Part shown: positions 1 through 9,382 of the stretch, in pieces
How positions within the stretch are numbered: position 1 is the stretch's first letter
Layout: every line of letters begins with the position of its first letter
Source of the DNA: Magnetococcales bacterium
GTDB lineage: Bacteria > Pseudomonadota > Magnetococcia > Magnetococcales > JADFYX01
Assembly: GCA_015232365.1 (NCBI GenBank)
Contig: JADFZU010000011.1
Span: 1 to 61,254, forward strand
Direction of reading: 5' to 3'
Length of the DNA: 61,254 bases
Notes under the pieces: generated by a model
Told to the model about the DNA's origin: nothing
The model's database searches: none
Seen by the model: the letters and a program-made list of their open reading frames with translations, nothing else
Position numbers and translations under genes: made by a program

Positions 1-278
1 ACCTCTGTTACATCTGGATCTTCAGACTCCTCTTCTAAGCTATCTCCATCCATATCCGCAAAAAACTGCTCTTCTAAATCTTCTGAATCAGGTTCTGTCT
101 CTTCAATAACCTCTGTTACATCTGGATCTTCAGACTCCTCTTCTAAGCTATCTCCATCCATATCCGCAAAAAACTGCTCTTCTAAGTCTTCAGAATCTGA
201 GCCAGTGTCCTCTGTAGCCTCCTCTTCTTCATCCAGAGAGCTATCTCCATCCATATCCGCAAAAAACTGCTCTTCTAA
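1..278 (-). repeat. Near-identical in-gene tandem repeat (108 bp and 93 bp periods)
   Basis: The motif tatctccatccatatccgc recurs at 41, 149 and 242. The first two copies are exactly 108 bp apart (36 codons) and nearly identical at the DNA level. The third is offset by 93 bp (31 codons). Both spacings are multiples of three, so the frame is kept. DNA-level identity points to recent duplication, and copy number may vary between strains. Confidence 0.85.
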
Positions 279-779
279 ATCTTCTGAATCTGAGCCGGTG
301 TCCTCTGTCTCATCAAGAGAGGCTTTGGATTTTTTAGAGATATCTTTTTTAACAATCTCTTTCTCTTCTGCCATCATTTCACTTTCGGTGACAACCTCTT
401 CAATAACAGGAGCTAATGTGTCTCCATCTTCATCATGATCTTGATCTTCTTCATCGCTGGCTAAACCTTCACTCTCATCTTGGTCAATATCAGACACCAG
501 TTCACCAACAACAGCTTTGGTCTCTTGCCAATCATCAGCATCTTTTTCACCACCATCCTCTGGCTGCTCTTCATCTTCCTCATCGAGAATGTCGTCGATA
601 CCCTCTAATGACGAAAGAATATCTTCTAAAGATGGGTTGATACTCTCAAGGTCACTACCACCAGTAGCTATATCAGAAACCAGCTCATCACCAATAGATA
701 AATCAGCATCTTCATCAACCATAAGGCCAGACGCTTTTGCTAACGATTTTGATGAACTTTTAGATTTTTTCTGCGCCAT
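1..779 (-). CDS. Acidic repeat-containing protein, C-terminus off window
   Basis: Open reading frame starting at ATG 777-779, preceded by a good GAGGGA ribosome site, and running without a stop off the left edge, so at least 259 residues are visible and the C-terminus is unknown. The N-terminus is a short Lys/Ser-rich stretch (MAQKKSKSSSK), followed by a very acidic Glu/Asp/Ser region with no signal peptide or membrane segment. From about residue 168 on it holds three copies of the block DSEDLEEQFFADMDGDS, the last two spaced 36 residues apart. I do not recognise a family. Such acidic low-complexity repeats often form flexible linkers or bind partner proteins, which is inference only. It lies downstream of dacA/rlpA on the same strand, 90 bp from dacA. 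Confidence 0.75.
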   Translation of the reverse strand, partial: MAQKKSKSSSKSLAKASGLMVDEDADLSIGDELVSDIATGGSDLESINPSLEDILSSLEGIDDILDEEDEEQPEDGGEKDADDWQETKAVVGELVSDIDQDESEGLASDEEDQDHDEDGDTLAPVIEEVVTESEMMAEEKEIVKKDISKKSKASLDETEDTGSDSEDLEEQFFADMDGDSSLDEEEEATEDTGSDSEDLEEQFFADMDGDSLEEESEDPDVTEVIEETEPDSEDLEEQFFADMDGDSLEEESEDPDVTE

Positions 780-869
780 ATTCCCTCGTTAATCACTGCT
801 CCAGGAAACAAAATATTTTATATTTTTTAGCTCATGAGAGATCAGCAGTGATCTATGTTACAGCAATAT

Positions 870-2030
870 TTACCAGCCAATATATAGTCGGCCAGAATCA
901 ACAATATTGCTAACAAAACCACCTGAAGGAACCGCCTGACCAGCCAGAGCCGGGCGACTTAGAATCTCTTTATCGCCAAGTTTAACGACAACCCGGCCAA
1001 TCTGTTGACCCTGCTCAACTGGGGCAATCAAAGGTTCATCATATATCAGCCCCACATCCAAAGAGCCACGCTCTTTTCGCGGAACAGTCACGACCAAGGC
1101 GTCTTTTACCACTGCATCGACATTGTCCAGAGCTCCCTTCCAGATTCTTAACTTTCGCACCACCGCATTAGAATCAAACAACTGCACAGTCTCAAACATC
1201 CTATTGCCATAACGGAGCAGACGTAGAGCCTCTTCCTCGCGAATTTTTCTGCCTTTTGCCCCCATAACTACAGCAACCAACCGCTGTCCATCTTTTTCGT
1301 TGGTGGCAATAAGACAGTATCCGGCAGCACGGGTATGGCCAGTCTTGAGACCAGTTATTGAGGGATCACGCCAGAGCAGGCGGTTACGGTTGTATTGACG
1401 AATACCGTTAAAGGTGTACTGTTTCTCTTTTACAAAATGGCTGTACTGTGGAAATTTTTTCATGATAGCTGAGGCAAGAATAAACATATCATGGGGTGTG
1501 GTGTAGTGATCCGGTTCCGGCATTCCGGTAGGATTGACAAAGTGGGTTCCCGTCATTCCCAACTCTTTTGCTTTGCTGTTCATCATCTCGGCAAAACCGG
1601 CAGATGAACCTCCCAGGTGTTCTGCTACAACCAAGCAGGCATCGTTTCCGCTCTGGACAGCAATGCCACGAACAAGATCTTCAACCAACACCTTATCGTT
1701 AACCCGGACAAAAGTTTTGGAGCCTCCCATCCGCCAGGCTTTTTCTGAAACTGGCAGGCGTTCATCTAATTTAAGATCACCATTTGCCAGTGCCTCATAG
1801 ACCAGATAGAGAGTCATAACCTTGGTGAGTGAGGCTGGCTCTAATTGGATATCTTGCTCTTGAGAGAAGAGCACCTCCCCAGAATCCATATCGCCAAGCA
1901 CTGCTCCAGCACCACGAATTGTAAAAGGAGCACCACCTCCAGACGCCTCCAATTGCTGCAAAAAAAACACGCTGGCGGCAAAAACCAAAAAAGATAGCAT
2001 CAGAGTTTTTCTGAACCTTACAAGTTTCAC
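870..2030 (-). CDS. dacA: D-alanyl-D-alanine carboxypeptidase (PBP5/6 family)
   Basis: Periplasmic low-molecular-weight penicillin-binding protein that removes the terminal D-Ala from peptidoglycan pentapeptides. The 386 residues begin with a signal peptide (hydrophobic residues about 10-28). The three serine-peptidase motifs are intact: SxxK as S67-L-T-K70, SxN as S127-G-N129, and K229-T-G231. Residues after about 290 fit the PBP5 C-terminal domain, and the last residues can form the membrane-associating tail. Length is normal for the family. It lies 165 bp downstream of rlpA on the same strand; the two are classic neighbours in cell-shape gene clusters, although mrdA/mrdB are not seen here. 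Confidence 0.95.
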   Translation of the reverse strand: MKLVRFRKTLMLSFLVFAASVFFLQQLEASGGGAPFTIRGAGAVLGDMDSGEVLFSQEQDIQLEPASLTKVMTLYLVYEALANGDLKLDERLPVSEKAWRMGGSKTFVRVNDKVLVEDLVRGIAVQSGNDACLVVAEHLGGSSAGFAEMMNSKAKELGMTGTHFVNPTGMPEPDHYTTPHDMFILASAIMKKFPQYSHFVKEKQYTFNGIRQYNRNRLLWRDPSITGLKTGHTRAAGYCLIATNEKDGQRLVAVVMGAKGRKIREEEALRLLRYGNRMFETVQLFDSNAVVRKLRIWKGALDNVDAVVKDALVVTVPRKERGSLDVGLIYDEPLIAPVEQGQQIGRVVVKLGDKEILSRPALAGQAVPSGGFVSNIVDSGRLYIGW

Positions 2031-2195
2031 GTCAGAAATAGTCCCTATTTTATTATCCTAACTCCAAACAGTTACGATAAAACTGCCTAAGCTAGGATTG
2101 ATGAGTAGTAAAAAAATCCCACACTACTTTGCACCGTTTATCGCCATATATCAACGGTATACACCATGATATTTCATGAATTATGGCTATTGTCT

Positions 2196-3104
2196 CTACG
2201 GCTTGTACAAATGCAAAGAGCTAATTCCCATATTTTTCAAACGTTTTACTGCATTTTCAGCCCTTACCATTGATGTAAATGGGCCGACAATCACTCTATA
2301 GAAATTTTTACCATCTACTTTTTTATTCTGTACTCTGGCTGTGCCTACAGTTGTAAGCCTTGCTGCCAGCTTTTTAGCATTGGCAAAATCATGAAATGAA
2401 CCAGCCTGCACATAAACTTCACCAGTAGCAACCATGGTTTTAGCCAGTTTTTTTTGTTTGATCTCTCTTACTTTCGGCTTTGCTATGGTCTCAAAAACAG
2501 TTGTTTTTTCTACTATATCAAGAGACTCAGACTTAACAATTGGCCGGGAGATTGCTTTCGCAACTTTTTTATTTCGTGAAGGTTTTTTGTAACTACCCTC
2601 CATTTTCAACTGTTCATCCATCGGCAGAGCTATAACCCTCACCCTGGCAATGCCTTTTTTATCAACCCCCAAAACCTTGGCGGCAGCATAAGAGAGATCT
2701 ATAATCCGGTCAGCAACAAATGGTCCACGGTCATTGATACGCAACACCATGCTCCGGTGGTTGTCAAGGTTGTGGACCCTAACCCAGGTTGGCAGAGGCA
2801 ATGTTTTATGGGCAGCGGTAATAGAGTGCATATCATAAATTTCACCATTTGCCGTCAGCCGGTTATGGAATTTTTTCCCGTACCAGGAGGCCAACCCCTC
2901 TTGCTCAAAGCCTTCAGAACTTTTTAAAGGGTAGTAGGTTACCCCAAACACATCGTAAGGTTTGCCAGTTTTTACCCGGCCTCTATCTGAAGTTCCAGAA
3001 ATATAACCACTAAGCTGGCTACAAGCTGAAAACAAAAATGCTAGACTTATCAGTATTATCCATTGTCTAAAGCAGATAACATATTTTCTCTTTCCGGCTA
3101 ACAT
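2196..3104 (-). CDS. rlpA: RlpA-like septal lytic transglycosylase with SPOR domain
   Basis: Outer-membrane lipoprotein of 302 residues. RlpA proteins cleave naked glycan strands at the septum. A lipobox (LFSAC, lipidated C28) follows the hydrophobic N-terminus. A double-psi beta-barrel domain spans about residues 64-160, with the family signatures ASWYGKKFHNRLTANGE and RINDRGPF. A Lys-rich linker leads to a C-terminal SPOR domain (from about residue 228, EVYVQAGSF), which binds denuded peptidoglycan at division sites. It sits directly upstream of dacA on the same strand. The 409 bp upstream of it carries repeat copy A. Confidence 0.93.
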   Translation of the reverse strand: MLAGKRKYVICFRQWIILISLAFLFSACSQLSGYISGTSDRGRVKTGKPYDVFGVTYYPLKSSEGFEQEGLASWYGKKFHNRLTANGEIYDMHSITAAHKTLPLPTWVRVHNLDNHRSMVLRINDRGPFVADRIIDLSYAAAKVLGVDKKGIARVRVIALPMDEQLKMEGSYKKPSRNKKVAKAISRPIVKSESLDIVEKTTVFETIAKPKVREIKQKKLAKTMVATGEVYVQAGSFHDFANAKKLAARLTTVGTARVQNKKVDGKNFYRVIVGPFTSMVRAENAVKRLKNMGISSLHLYKP

Positions 3105-3238
3105 CAGGGCAATATTTCCAATTTTAATAAACTCAGGGAATATCCGACAATCCCCACCTAGCCAAGATTTATCCAGGCTAAAAGTTGTGATATCGACAGT
3201 AAATAGGCAGAATAGACGAGTATTGAGAAAGTGATCAA

Positions 3239-3410
3239 CCTATAAACGGCGGTTGGAAGTGCGTGCATAGTGCAATCTATTGATTTACCAGATGCATCCA
3301 GGAAAATCGCAGTCACATTATTGTGTGACAAGGTTTTTACCTTAGGTGCCAGATGAATAAATAGGTTGTTCTAGGTGCGTGCTTCTAACTGTCGTTTATA
3401 GGATTAACAG
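3239..3410 (+). repeat. Interspersed palindromic repeat, copy A
   Basis: This element fills much of the 3105-3513 gene gap; nothing else was recognised there. The outer 21 bp are inverted repeats: 3239-3259 (CCTATAAACGGCGGTTGGAAG) against 3382-3402, with 3 mismatches. The centre is a perfect palindrome (GTCACATTA/TTGTGTGAC type, about 3313-3331), so almost the whole element can fold into one long imperfect hairpin. The internal arms share the consensus of copies B, C and D (ATTGATTTACCAGATG and its inverse). It lies between divergent rlpA and the ABC exporter. No coding capacity is conserved, since copies A and D have stops in every shared frame examined. Confidence 0.75.
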
Positions 3411-3513
3411 CATCACCTCTAAGTCAACATCGACCTTATACCTGATTTCATTCTAACCGTATTTGCTCCGAGCTCCAAGGAAGGGCTTAAAAAATTGTGG
3501 TTAAATTAAATAA

Positions 3514-5301
3514 ATGAGTATTAAAACATCCTGGAAGGTGCGACTTCGCCACCTTCTACCATTTTATCGCAGAAACGCCGTATCTTTTACTATAGGGTTT
3601 CTACTGCTCTCTGCTACCGCTTTCACCACAGCGTCCATCCCCTATGTAATGAAAATGGCTATTGATACCCTGGCTGGCCAGAGCGATCATGAGCAACTCA
3701 AGAACTTTGCCCTGACTCTAATTGCCTTGGCTATGCTAAATGCCTACATGCGGGTTAAAGCCCGTACCCATATTTTTGGCATTGGCCGTAAGGTGGAGTA
3801 TGAACTCCGCAAAGATTACCACTCTAAACTGTTGGAGCTTGACTCTCCTTTTTTTGATAACGAACGAACCGGGGATCTGGTTGCCAGAGGCAACAACGAT
3901 ATTACTGCAGTTCGCATGTTTATCGGTCCCGGCTTTCTACAAATCACCAATACTATCATGGCCTATGCGGTAACTATACCGATAATGATCGGCTTAGACC
4001 ACATGTTGACCCTTATAATACTGGCTCCGTTTCCATTGGCTTTAGTTGCCGCCCGCTATCTTACCAAAGCCCTCTACCATCTAAGCCGCAAGGTTGCCGA
4101 CCAGTTTGGCGAAATGTCCAGTTTTGTTCAGGAGAGTGTGGCAGGAGTTGCTGTTATCCGCTCCCATGCACAGGATAGCAACTGGCGTGACCGTTTTGGG
4201 GTTGAGTCGCAAAAACTCTATAAAGCCCACAGATCCCACGCCAAACTGCAAGGGCTGTTTTCACCACTGGTTATTCTCAGCGGTGGTACTGGTAGTTTAA
4301 CCCTCTTATATTACGGCGGCCAAGAGGTTGCCTCAGGTGCATTGACAATTGGTGATTTTGTAGCTTTCTCCGGCTATCTTGCAGCTCTGGTCTGGCCGAC
4401 AGTTGGTCTGGGGTGGATTTTCACTGTTATGCAGCGTGGTCTGGCCGCACTTGAGAGAGTTGGGCGGATTCTAGATACAGCCCCATTTTTAGAAGAGTCC
4501 ATACTTAAAACAGAGCAGCCTACTACGAGAAAAAAATTGCTGGGAGATATAAAGATCAATCAGCTATCTTTTTGCTTTAAAAAAGACGGTGAAGAAAAAA
4601 CTGTCCTCAACAACATCAACATGGATATTCCAAAAGGCTCATTTATTGGTCTGGTTGGCCGGGTTGGTTCCGGAAAATCGGTGCTGCTCAACTGCCTTGC
4701 CAGACTTTACCCCACTGAGAAAGGCAGTATATCCATTGACGGTCTGGAACTTATGGAAATTCCAGAAACCCAACTCAGGGCCAACCTGATTATGGCTCCT
4801 CAAGAGAGTTTTCTATTCTCCGCAACCATTGCCCAGAACATCCAGATTGGTGTTAAGTCTGACCAGCGACCAGAAGATGCGTGGCAGGCGGCAGAGCAAG
4901 CGGTGTTTTCAGATGAGATAAAAACATTTCCTGAACAACTAGATACCATAGTTGGAGAACGAGGTATCACTCTATCTGGAGGGCAGAGACAGCGAACTGC
5001 ACTGGCTAGAGCTTTGGCAGTTGATCCACCGATTTTACTTCTTGATGATATTTTCTCTAGCGTCGATGCCACTACAGAGGCAAAAATTCTTACAAACCTG
5101 CGAGATGTAGCCAAAGGCCGAACCATTATCATGGTCTGCCACCGGGTGGCTGCCCTCTATAGTGCCGACCATATCTATCTTTTGGACCAAGGCGAGATAA
5201 AAAACCAAGGCAGCCATAAACAGCTACTAGAGACTAGTGACCTTTACCAGAATCTCTACAGTAACATGGCAAAAGAAGAGGCATTAGAAGCACTTAAATA
5301 G
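3514..5301 (+). CDS. mdlA: ABC exporter, MdlA-like half-transporter (degenerate site)
   Basis: 595-residue fused membrane/ATPase half of a type I ABC exporter. About six membrane helices lie in residues 20-300, followed by a nucleotide-binding domain: Walker A G382-RVGSGK-S389, signature L487-SGG-Q491, Walker B ILLLD511-D512, H-loop H543. The residue after the Walker B aspartate is Asp, not the catalytic Glu, which is the asymmetric pattern of MdlA-type partners. The next gene supplies the canonical Glu, so the two should form a heterodimer with one weak ATP site. The substrate cannot be told from sequence; MdlAB-like pairs are usually multidrug or lipid exporters. An in-frame stop directly precedes the chosen ATG, and no strong ribosome site is seen. 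Confidence 0.88.
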   Translation: MSIKTSWKVRLRHLLPFYRRNAVSFTIGFLLLSATAFTTASIPYVMKMAIDTLAGQSDHEQLKNFALTLIALAMLNAYMRVKARTHIFGIGRKVEYELRKDYHSKLLELDSPFFDNERTGDLVARGNNDITAVRMFIGPGFLQITNTIMAYAVTIPIMIGLDHMLTLIILAPFPLALVAARYLTKALYHLSRKVADQFGEMSSFVQESVAGVAVIRSHAQDSNWRDRFGVESQKLYKAHRSHAKLQGLFSPLVILSGGTGSLTLLYYGGQEVASGALTIGDFVAFSGYLAALVWPTVGLGWIFTVMQRGLAALERVGRILDTAPFLEESILKTEQPTTRKKLLGDIKINQLSFCFKKDGEEKTVLNNINMDIPKGSFIGLVGRVGSGKSVLLNCLARLYPTEKGSISIDGLELMEIPETQLRANLIMAPQESFLFSATIAQNIQIGVKSDQRPEDAWQAAEQAVFSDEIKTFPEQLDTIVGERGITLSGGQRQRTALARALAVDPPILLLDDIFSSVDATTEAKILTNLRDVAKGRTIIMVCHRVAALYSADHIYLLDQGEIKNQGSHKQLLETSDLYQNLYSNMAKEEALEALK

Positions 5302-5372
5302 ATAAGGGTTTAGCCAGAATATTTATAAAATCCAGTGTAGAGCTGCTAATCTATTAAGGAAAGTTTATCACC

Positions 5373-7163
5373 ATGAAACCAGCAGTAATGAGCGAAACTG
5401 AAGAGACAAAATACGGTAGTTTTTTGGATATTGATCTCTTTAGCAGGTTTTTTAAATATGCAAAGCCATACAAAGGCTGGATAACCATCGCTATACTGCT
5501 TTTGCCGGTCAGCACCATGGCACAGATGGCTCAGCCCCTTCTGATAAAACAGGCGGTGGACCAACACCTTATCCCAAGCAATCTAGATGGGTTTTGGCTG
5601 CTTGCACTATTTTTTGCCGGCCTGGTGGTTATGCAGTTTTTCATAAGCTACCTGCAATCTATTATCAATACCATGTTGGGCCAGCGGGTAGTTCGTGATA
5701 TTCGCCGGGATCTATTTAGCAAGCTTACCGCAATGGATGCTCAGTTTTTTGCCACCAATGCCAGCGGCAGATTGACAAATAGAATTACAAACGATACCGA
5801 AGCAGTTAGCAACATGGTAAGTGCAGGACTTATTAATCTTGTTGCTGATATTTTGCTACTTTTTGGCATCGCTATCAGCATGGCAATCCTATCTCCAAAA
5901 CTCTCACTGATTGCCATGATATCTCTACCCCTTATTCTTTTAGGGACTGTCCTTATCACCAAGCGTATGCGTGTAGTCCAGAGGCAGAGCCGGGTGATTC
6001 AGGCTAAAATGGCTGGACATCTAACCGAACAGGTTGACGGACACGAAGTTTTAAGACTTTTCAACTGCCAAGAGCAAAACCGTAACGAGTTTAACCAGAT
6101 GAATCAGGAGTATTTTTCCACTGTCATAAAAAGTAACTTTTTGGAGGCATTTCAGTTTAGCTTTGTCGAGACCGCCTCTGTAGTTGTGGTCGCCATGCTC
6201 TTTTGGTATGGAGCTGGCCTAACCCCGGAAGATGGTGTAACAGTTGGTGTTATGGTAGCTTTTATTGACTATCTACGGCGGATTTTTTCCCCAATTCGTG
6301 ATCTATCCGGCAAATTCACCACAATGCAGGCGGCTATGACCGCCTTAGAGAGAATATTTGATCTGCTGGACACTCCAGCATCCATCACCTCCCCAGCAAA
6401 ACCGCAACTCCCAGACAGACCAGCAGCTTCATCCAGTCACATTCAGTTTCGTAATCTTGATTTTGATTATGGAAAAGGGCCAGTATTAAAAAACATCAAT
6501 TGCCAGATAAACTCAGGAGAACGGATAGCGGTCGTCGGACCAACTGGAGCCGGAAAAACCAGCCTTATAAAACTGTTAAACCGTACATATGATCCCAAAC
6601 ATGGCAGCATAGAGATTAACGGTCTCTCAGTCGACCGCTATCCTCTTGAGCATCTACGCCGCATGGTCGGCATGGTTCAACAAGAGACATTTCTTTTTGC
6701 CGGAACCATCTTTGAAAATATAAGCCTCCACGATAAAAAATTCAGCCAAGAGCAGATAATTCAAGCTGCCAAAGATAGTGGAGCAGCCACATTTATCGAA
6801 AAGCTCCCCAAACAGTACGACTCAATATTGACCGAACGTGGCTCCAACCTATCTGCAGGTGAGCGGCAGCTAATCGGTATAACCCGTATGTTTGCTTTCA
6901 AGCCGGAGATTCTGGTTATGGATGAAGCGACAAGCTCGGTAGATACCATTAGTGAAGGGTTGATTCAAAATGCTCTTCTCCAACTGCAAAAAGATCGCAC
7001 CTCAATAATAATCGCCCACCGCCTTAGCACAATTTTAAATGCTGATAGAATTTTGGTTTTTGCCCATGGGGAGATTGTCGAGGCCGGCAGCCATAGTGAG
7101 CTTATTGAGAAAGGCGGTATCTACGCCAAACTCTATGCCTTGCAGTTTAACAGCATACAATAA
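5373..7163 (+). CDS. mdlB: ABC exporter, MdlB-like half-transporter (canonical site)
   Basis: 596-residue partner of the preceding gene, 71 bp downstream, with an AAGGAAAG ribosome site. The N-terminal membrane domain (about residues 25-320) is followed by a complete ATPase: Walker A G389-PTGAGK-T396, signature L493-SAG-E497 (LSAGE rather than LSGGQ), Walker B LVMD517-E518 with the catalytic Glu, H-loop H549. Together with the preceding protein it should form an inner-membrane heterodimer. Its signature helix pairs with the other subunit's Walker A. The stop codon is followed at once by a partial repeat element. Confidence 0.9.
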   Translation: MKPAVMSETEETKYGSFLDIDLFSRFFKYAKPYKGWITIAILLLPVSTMAQMAQPLLIKQAVDQHLIPSNLDGFWLLALFFAGLVVMQFFISYLQSIINTMLGQRVVRDIRRDLFSKLTAMDAQFFATNASGRLTNRITNDTEAVSNMVSAGLINLVADILLLFGIAISMAILSPKLSLIAMISLPLILLGTVLITKRMRVVQRQSRVIQAKMAGHLTEQVDGHEVLRLFNCQEQNRNEFNQMNQEYFSTVIKSNFLEAFQFSFVETASVVVVAMLFWYGAGLTPEDGVTVGVMVAFIDYLRRIFSPIRDLSGKFTTMQAAMTALERIFDLLDTPASITSPAKPQLPDRPAASSSHIQFRNLDFDYGKGPVLKNINCQINSGERIAVVGPTGAGKTSLIKLLNRTYDPKHGSIEINGLSVDRYPLEHLRRMVGMVQQETFLFAGTIFENISLHDKKFSQEQIIQAAKDSGAATFIEKLPKQYDSILTERGSNLSAGERQLIGITRMFAFKPEILVMDEATSSVDTISEGLIQNALLQLQKDRTSIIIAHRLSTILNADRILVFAHGEIVEAGSHSELIEKGGIYAKLYALQFNSIQ

Positions 7164-7171
7164 CTTATCTA

Positions 7172-7230
7172 TACACCATATAAGTCAATATATTGCACTA
7201 TAGATGCACTTCCAACTTCTGAATCCTGGT
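7172..7230 (+). repeat. Interspersed palindromic repeat, partial copy E
   Basis: Short stretch between the mdlB-like stop and the rlmD-like 3' end. It matches the right arm and right end of copy B: gtcaatatattgcac aligns with atcaatagtttgcac, and acttctgaatcctggttcaaag aligns with acttctgaacctaggattaaag. The left arm is missing, as if removed or never present next to the gene. Confidence 0.5.
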
Positions 7231-8529
7231 TCAAAGGTCAAAAACCCCAATGAGCTCTACATGCCTGGTATGTGGAAACATATCTAGCGGCAGAACTGAT
7301 TTCAGAGTCATACCAGCTTCGACCAAAACAGCGGCGTCACGAGAAAATGTACCTGGATCGCATGAGACATAAACAATACGCTTCGGTGGTTTTTTAGCTA
7401 CTCTCTTTACCAAATCAAAGGCACCATTTCTAGGGGGGTCAAGAAGAACCATATCGGCCCGCTCCAGCCCATCAAGAGAGTCTAAACCAAATGGTTTAAA
7501 TAGGTCAGCTCGCAATTGCCGGATATTTTCTGTTTTGTTCCTCTTGCTGTTCTCCACCAACCTCTGCATAGCCCTTGGCGAACCCTCAACCCCATAAACT
7601 TTGTTAAACCGGGTAGAAATTGGCAAGGTAAAGTTGCCGATACCACAAAAAAGGTCCCAAGCCACCTCGCCAACATTAGAACTATTGCCAGAAGATGCAG
7701 CTACAACCTCATCAACAAGAATCTGGTTACCAAAGCCGTTTACCTGAATAAAATCACCAGGTTTAAAGCTTAGTGAAAAACCTCCAACCTCATAGTTTAA
7801 AAGGGAGGTGCTAAAGAGAGAACGCAGACGGGATTTTTTTCCTTGCTGCATCCATAGTTGTGATATTTGTTGCTCTTTGGCAAAAGCTCGCAAACGGTCC
7901 TGGTCAGAGGCAGAAAAAGCTCTGATGGTGTGGAAAACCATACCAACACCAGCATCACCAGCAATACAGTCAACTTCTGGGATAAAACTATTACCGCCCA
8001 GAGCCTCTAACAAATGCCGCAACGGAGCAAGAAGCCTCTCCAAACGGTGGTCCAAAATAGGGCAGGTGCTTATATCGACAACTCTATGGCTTCCAGAAGC
8101 AAAAAAGCCTAACAACACCACATTTTTAAGCACCCGGACCTTTAATCCTGCCCTTCGCCGATATCCAATATCTGCTGGAGCAGCTTTTAAATCTGCAACA
8201 ACTCCATCTGGCTCTATCTTGCCAATTCGCTGCAGAGAGTCTGAAATAAAACTGCTTTTGATCTGCTCTTGATGCAGAGAAGAGATATGGCTCAACTGAC
8301 AGCCGCCGCATTGACCATAAACGGCACACTTTGGCTGAACCCTGCTGGCAGCAGGAGTGATAATCTTTTTTATAGCAGCAAAACAGTGATTTTTATGCTG
8401 CTTTTCTACCTCTACCAACAGGTGGTCGCCAGGGGCGGAAAAAGGGACAAAAACTGCCTTTTTTGCCCCATTGCCAAATCCTAAACCACCGGGAACCATC
8501 TTATCGATGGTTATTTCAAATTCATCCAC
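7231..8529 (-). CDS. rlmD: 23S rRNA (uracil-5-)-methyltransferase, RlmD/RumA family
   Basis: 432-residue SAM-dependent RNA m5U methyltransferase. An N-terminal TRAM RNA-binding domain (residues 1-60) is followed by an iron-sulfur cluster motif with cysteines C68, C74, C77 and C156. The Rossmann methyltransferase domain carries AWDLFCGIGNFTLP and LDPPRNGA. The catalytic nucleophile is C390 in YVSCDPGTF and the general base is E425 in HVELIGV. In gammaproteobacteria this family modifies U1939 of 23S rRNA (RlmD), but RlmC and TrmA are close relatives; the four-cysteine cluster favours RlmD. It faces the ABC exporter gene 3' end to 3' end. Confidence 0.88.
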   Translation of the reverse strand: MDEFEITIDKMVPGGLGFGNGAKKAVFVPFSAPGDHLLVEVEKQHKNHCFAAIKKIITPAASRVQPKCAVYGQCGGCQLSHISSLHQEQIKSSFISDSLQRIGKIEPDGVVADLKAAPADIGYRRRAGLKVRVLKNVVLLGFFASGSHRVVDISTCPILDHRLERLLAPLRHLLEALGGNSFIPEVDCIAGDAGVGMVFHTIRAFSASDQDRLRAFAKEQQISQLWMQQGKKSRLRSLFSTSLLNYEVGGFSLSFKPGDFIQVNGFGNQILVDEVVAASSGNSSNVGEVAWDLFCGIGNFTLPISTRFNKVYGVEGSPRAMQRLVENSKRNKTENIRQLRADLFKPFGLDSLDGLERADMVLLDPPRNGAFDLVKRVAKKPPKRIVYVSCDPGTFSRDAAVLVEAGMTLKSVLPLDMFPHTRHVELIGVFDL

Positions 8530-8540
8530 AAAAAACCACC

Positions 8541-9278
8541 CTATTCAACTGCTTTAAATGGGTGGACCTCTGCTCGACGGTTGAAAAACCTACCTGTAAG
8601 GGTTGAGTTATCAGCCTCAGGGCGGGATAGACCATAACCAACTGAGTGCATACGCTCTTTTGAAATACCTCGATCCAGAAGATAGTTTTTGATTGCCATA
8701 GCCCTCCTGTTGGATAGGTCAACATTATAAGACTCATCACCAGAACTATCTGTGTGTCCCCCAAGCTCTACTTTTAGCTCAGGGTGCTCCTTGAGGTATA
8801 GAACCACCTTATCAAGATCTTCGTTGTATCTCGATTGAACGTCTGCTTTATCAAAGGCAAAAAATATCTTAGCCAACACCCAACATCCCTGCTTGTTGAC
8901 TCTCTCACCTTCTGGCGTGTTGGAACATTGATCTTGCTCATTTAGCACCCCGTCACCATCTAAGTCTGGATTGTGCTCGGGTTGTGCTGCAACTACTGGC
9001 TCCGCAACTGCTGGCTCCGCAACCATTGGCTCTGCTACATCATCTACCTTGGCAACTGGCTGTAAATCCATCTCTTTTATTTGGCTTTTCAACACGTCAG
9101 CAGGAACAAAATAGTGCTGAGTACCAAATTGAGCTAGCTCTGAACCACCCTTATGAGGATGGCTCTGGGACCAACCTTTATAGGTCCAGTTCTCCCCTGC
9201 TGATGCCTGAGCTATTGTCAGAGCCGATAGAGAGTACAAAACTCCAACAAAAACCAATAATTTCTTGAAACTGGTCAT
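8541..9278 (-). CDS. OmpA-family peptidoglycan-binding protein with calcium repeat
   Basis: 245-residue exported protein (signal peptide residues 1-27, cleavage near QASA-G). A small Val/Glu/Pro/Ala linker with a repeated VAEP motif (about residues 83-99) precedes a thrombospondin type 3-like calcium segment (DLDGDGVLNEQDQC). The OmpA C-terminal domain (about residues 135-240) carries HTDSSGDESYNVDLSNRRA, which binds meso-diaminopimelate of peptidoglycan. There is no N-terminal beta-barrel, so it is more like a periplasmic or lipid-free Pal-type linker than a porin. It is 12 bp upstream of the rlmD-like gene on the same strand. Ribosome site GTGAGGA precedes the ATG. Confidence 0.85.
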   Translation of the reverse strand: MTSFKKLLVFVGVLYSLSALTIAQASAGENWTYKGWSQSHPHKGGSELAQFGTQHYFVPADVLKSQIKEMDLQPVAKVDDVAEPMVAEPAVAEPVVAAQPEHNPDLDGDGVLNEQDQCSNTPEGERVNKQGCWVLAKIFFAFDKADVQSRYNEDLDKVVLYLKEHPELKVELGGHTDSSGDESYNVDLSNRRAMAIKNYLLDRGISKERMHSVGYGLSRPEADNSTLTGRFFNRRAEVHPFKAVE

Positions 9279-9382
9279 AATATATCCTCACAAACTTAAA
9301 AGCTGTAGATTAATCAATGAAATACAAAAAACAACATTCCACGTTACCAAGACTAAGGGCCACAGAAAAAAAGTCCACGCCC

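Noticed and set aside
205-792. Plus-strand Ser-rich ORFs opposite the acidic repeat gene
   Set aside because: They are antisense shadows of the Glu/Asp-rich minus-strand frame, with no ribosome sites; the minus-strand frame has a good start and compositional sense.
839-854. Short inverted repeat AGATCA-GCAG-TGATCT between dacA and the acidic gene
   Set aside because: Only a 6-bp stem and no T-run; chance occurrence is likely.
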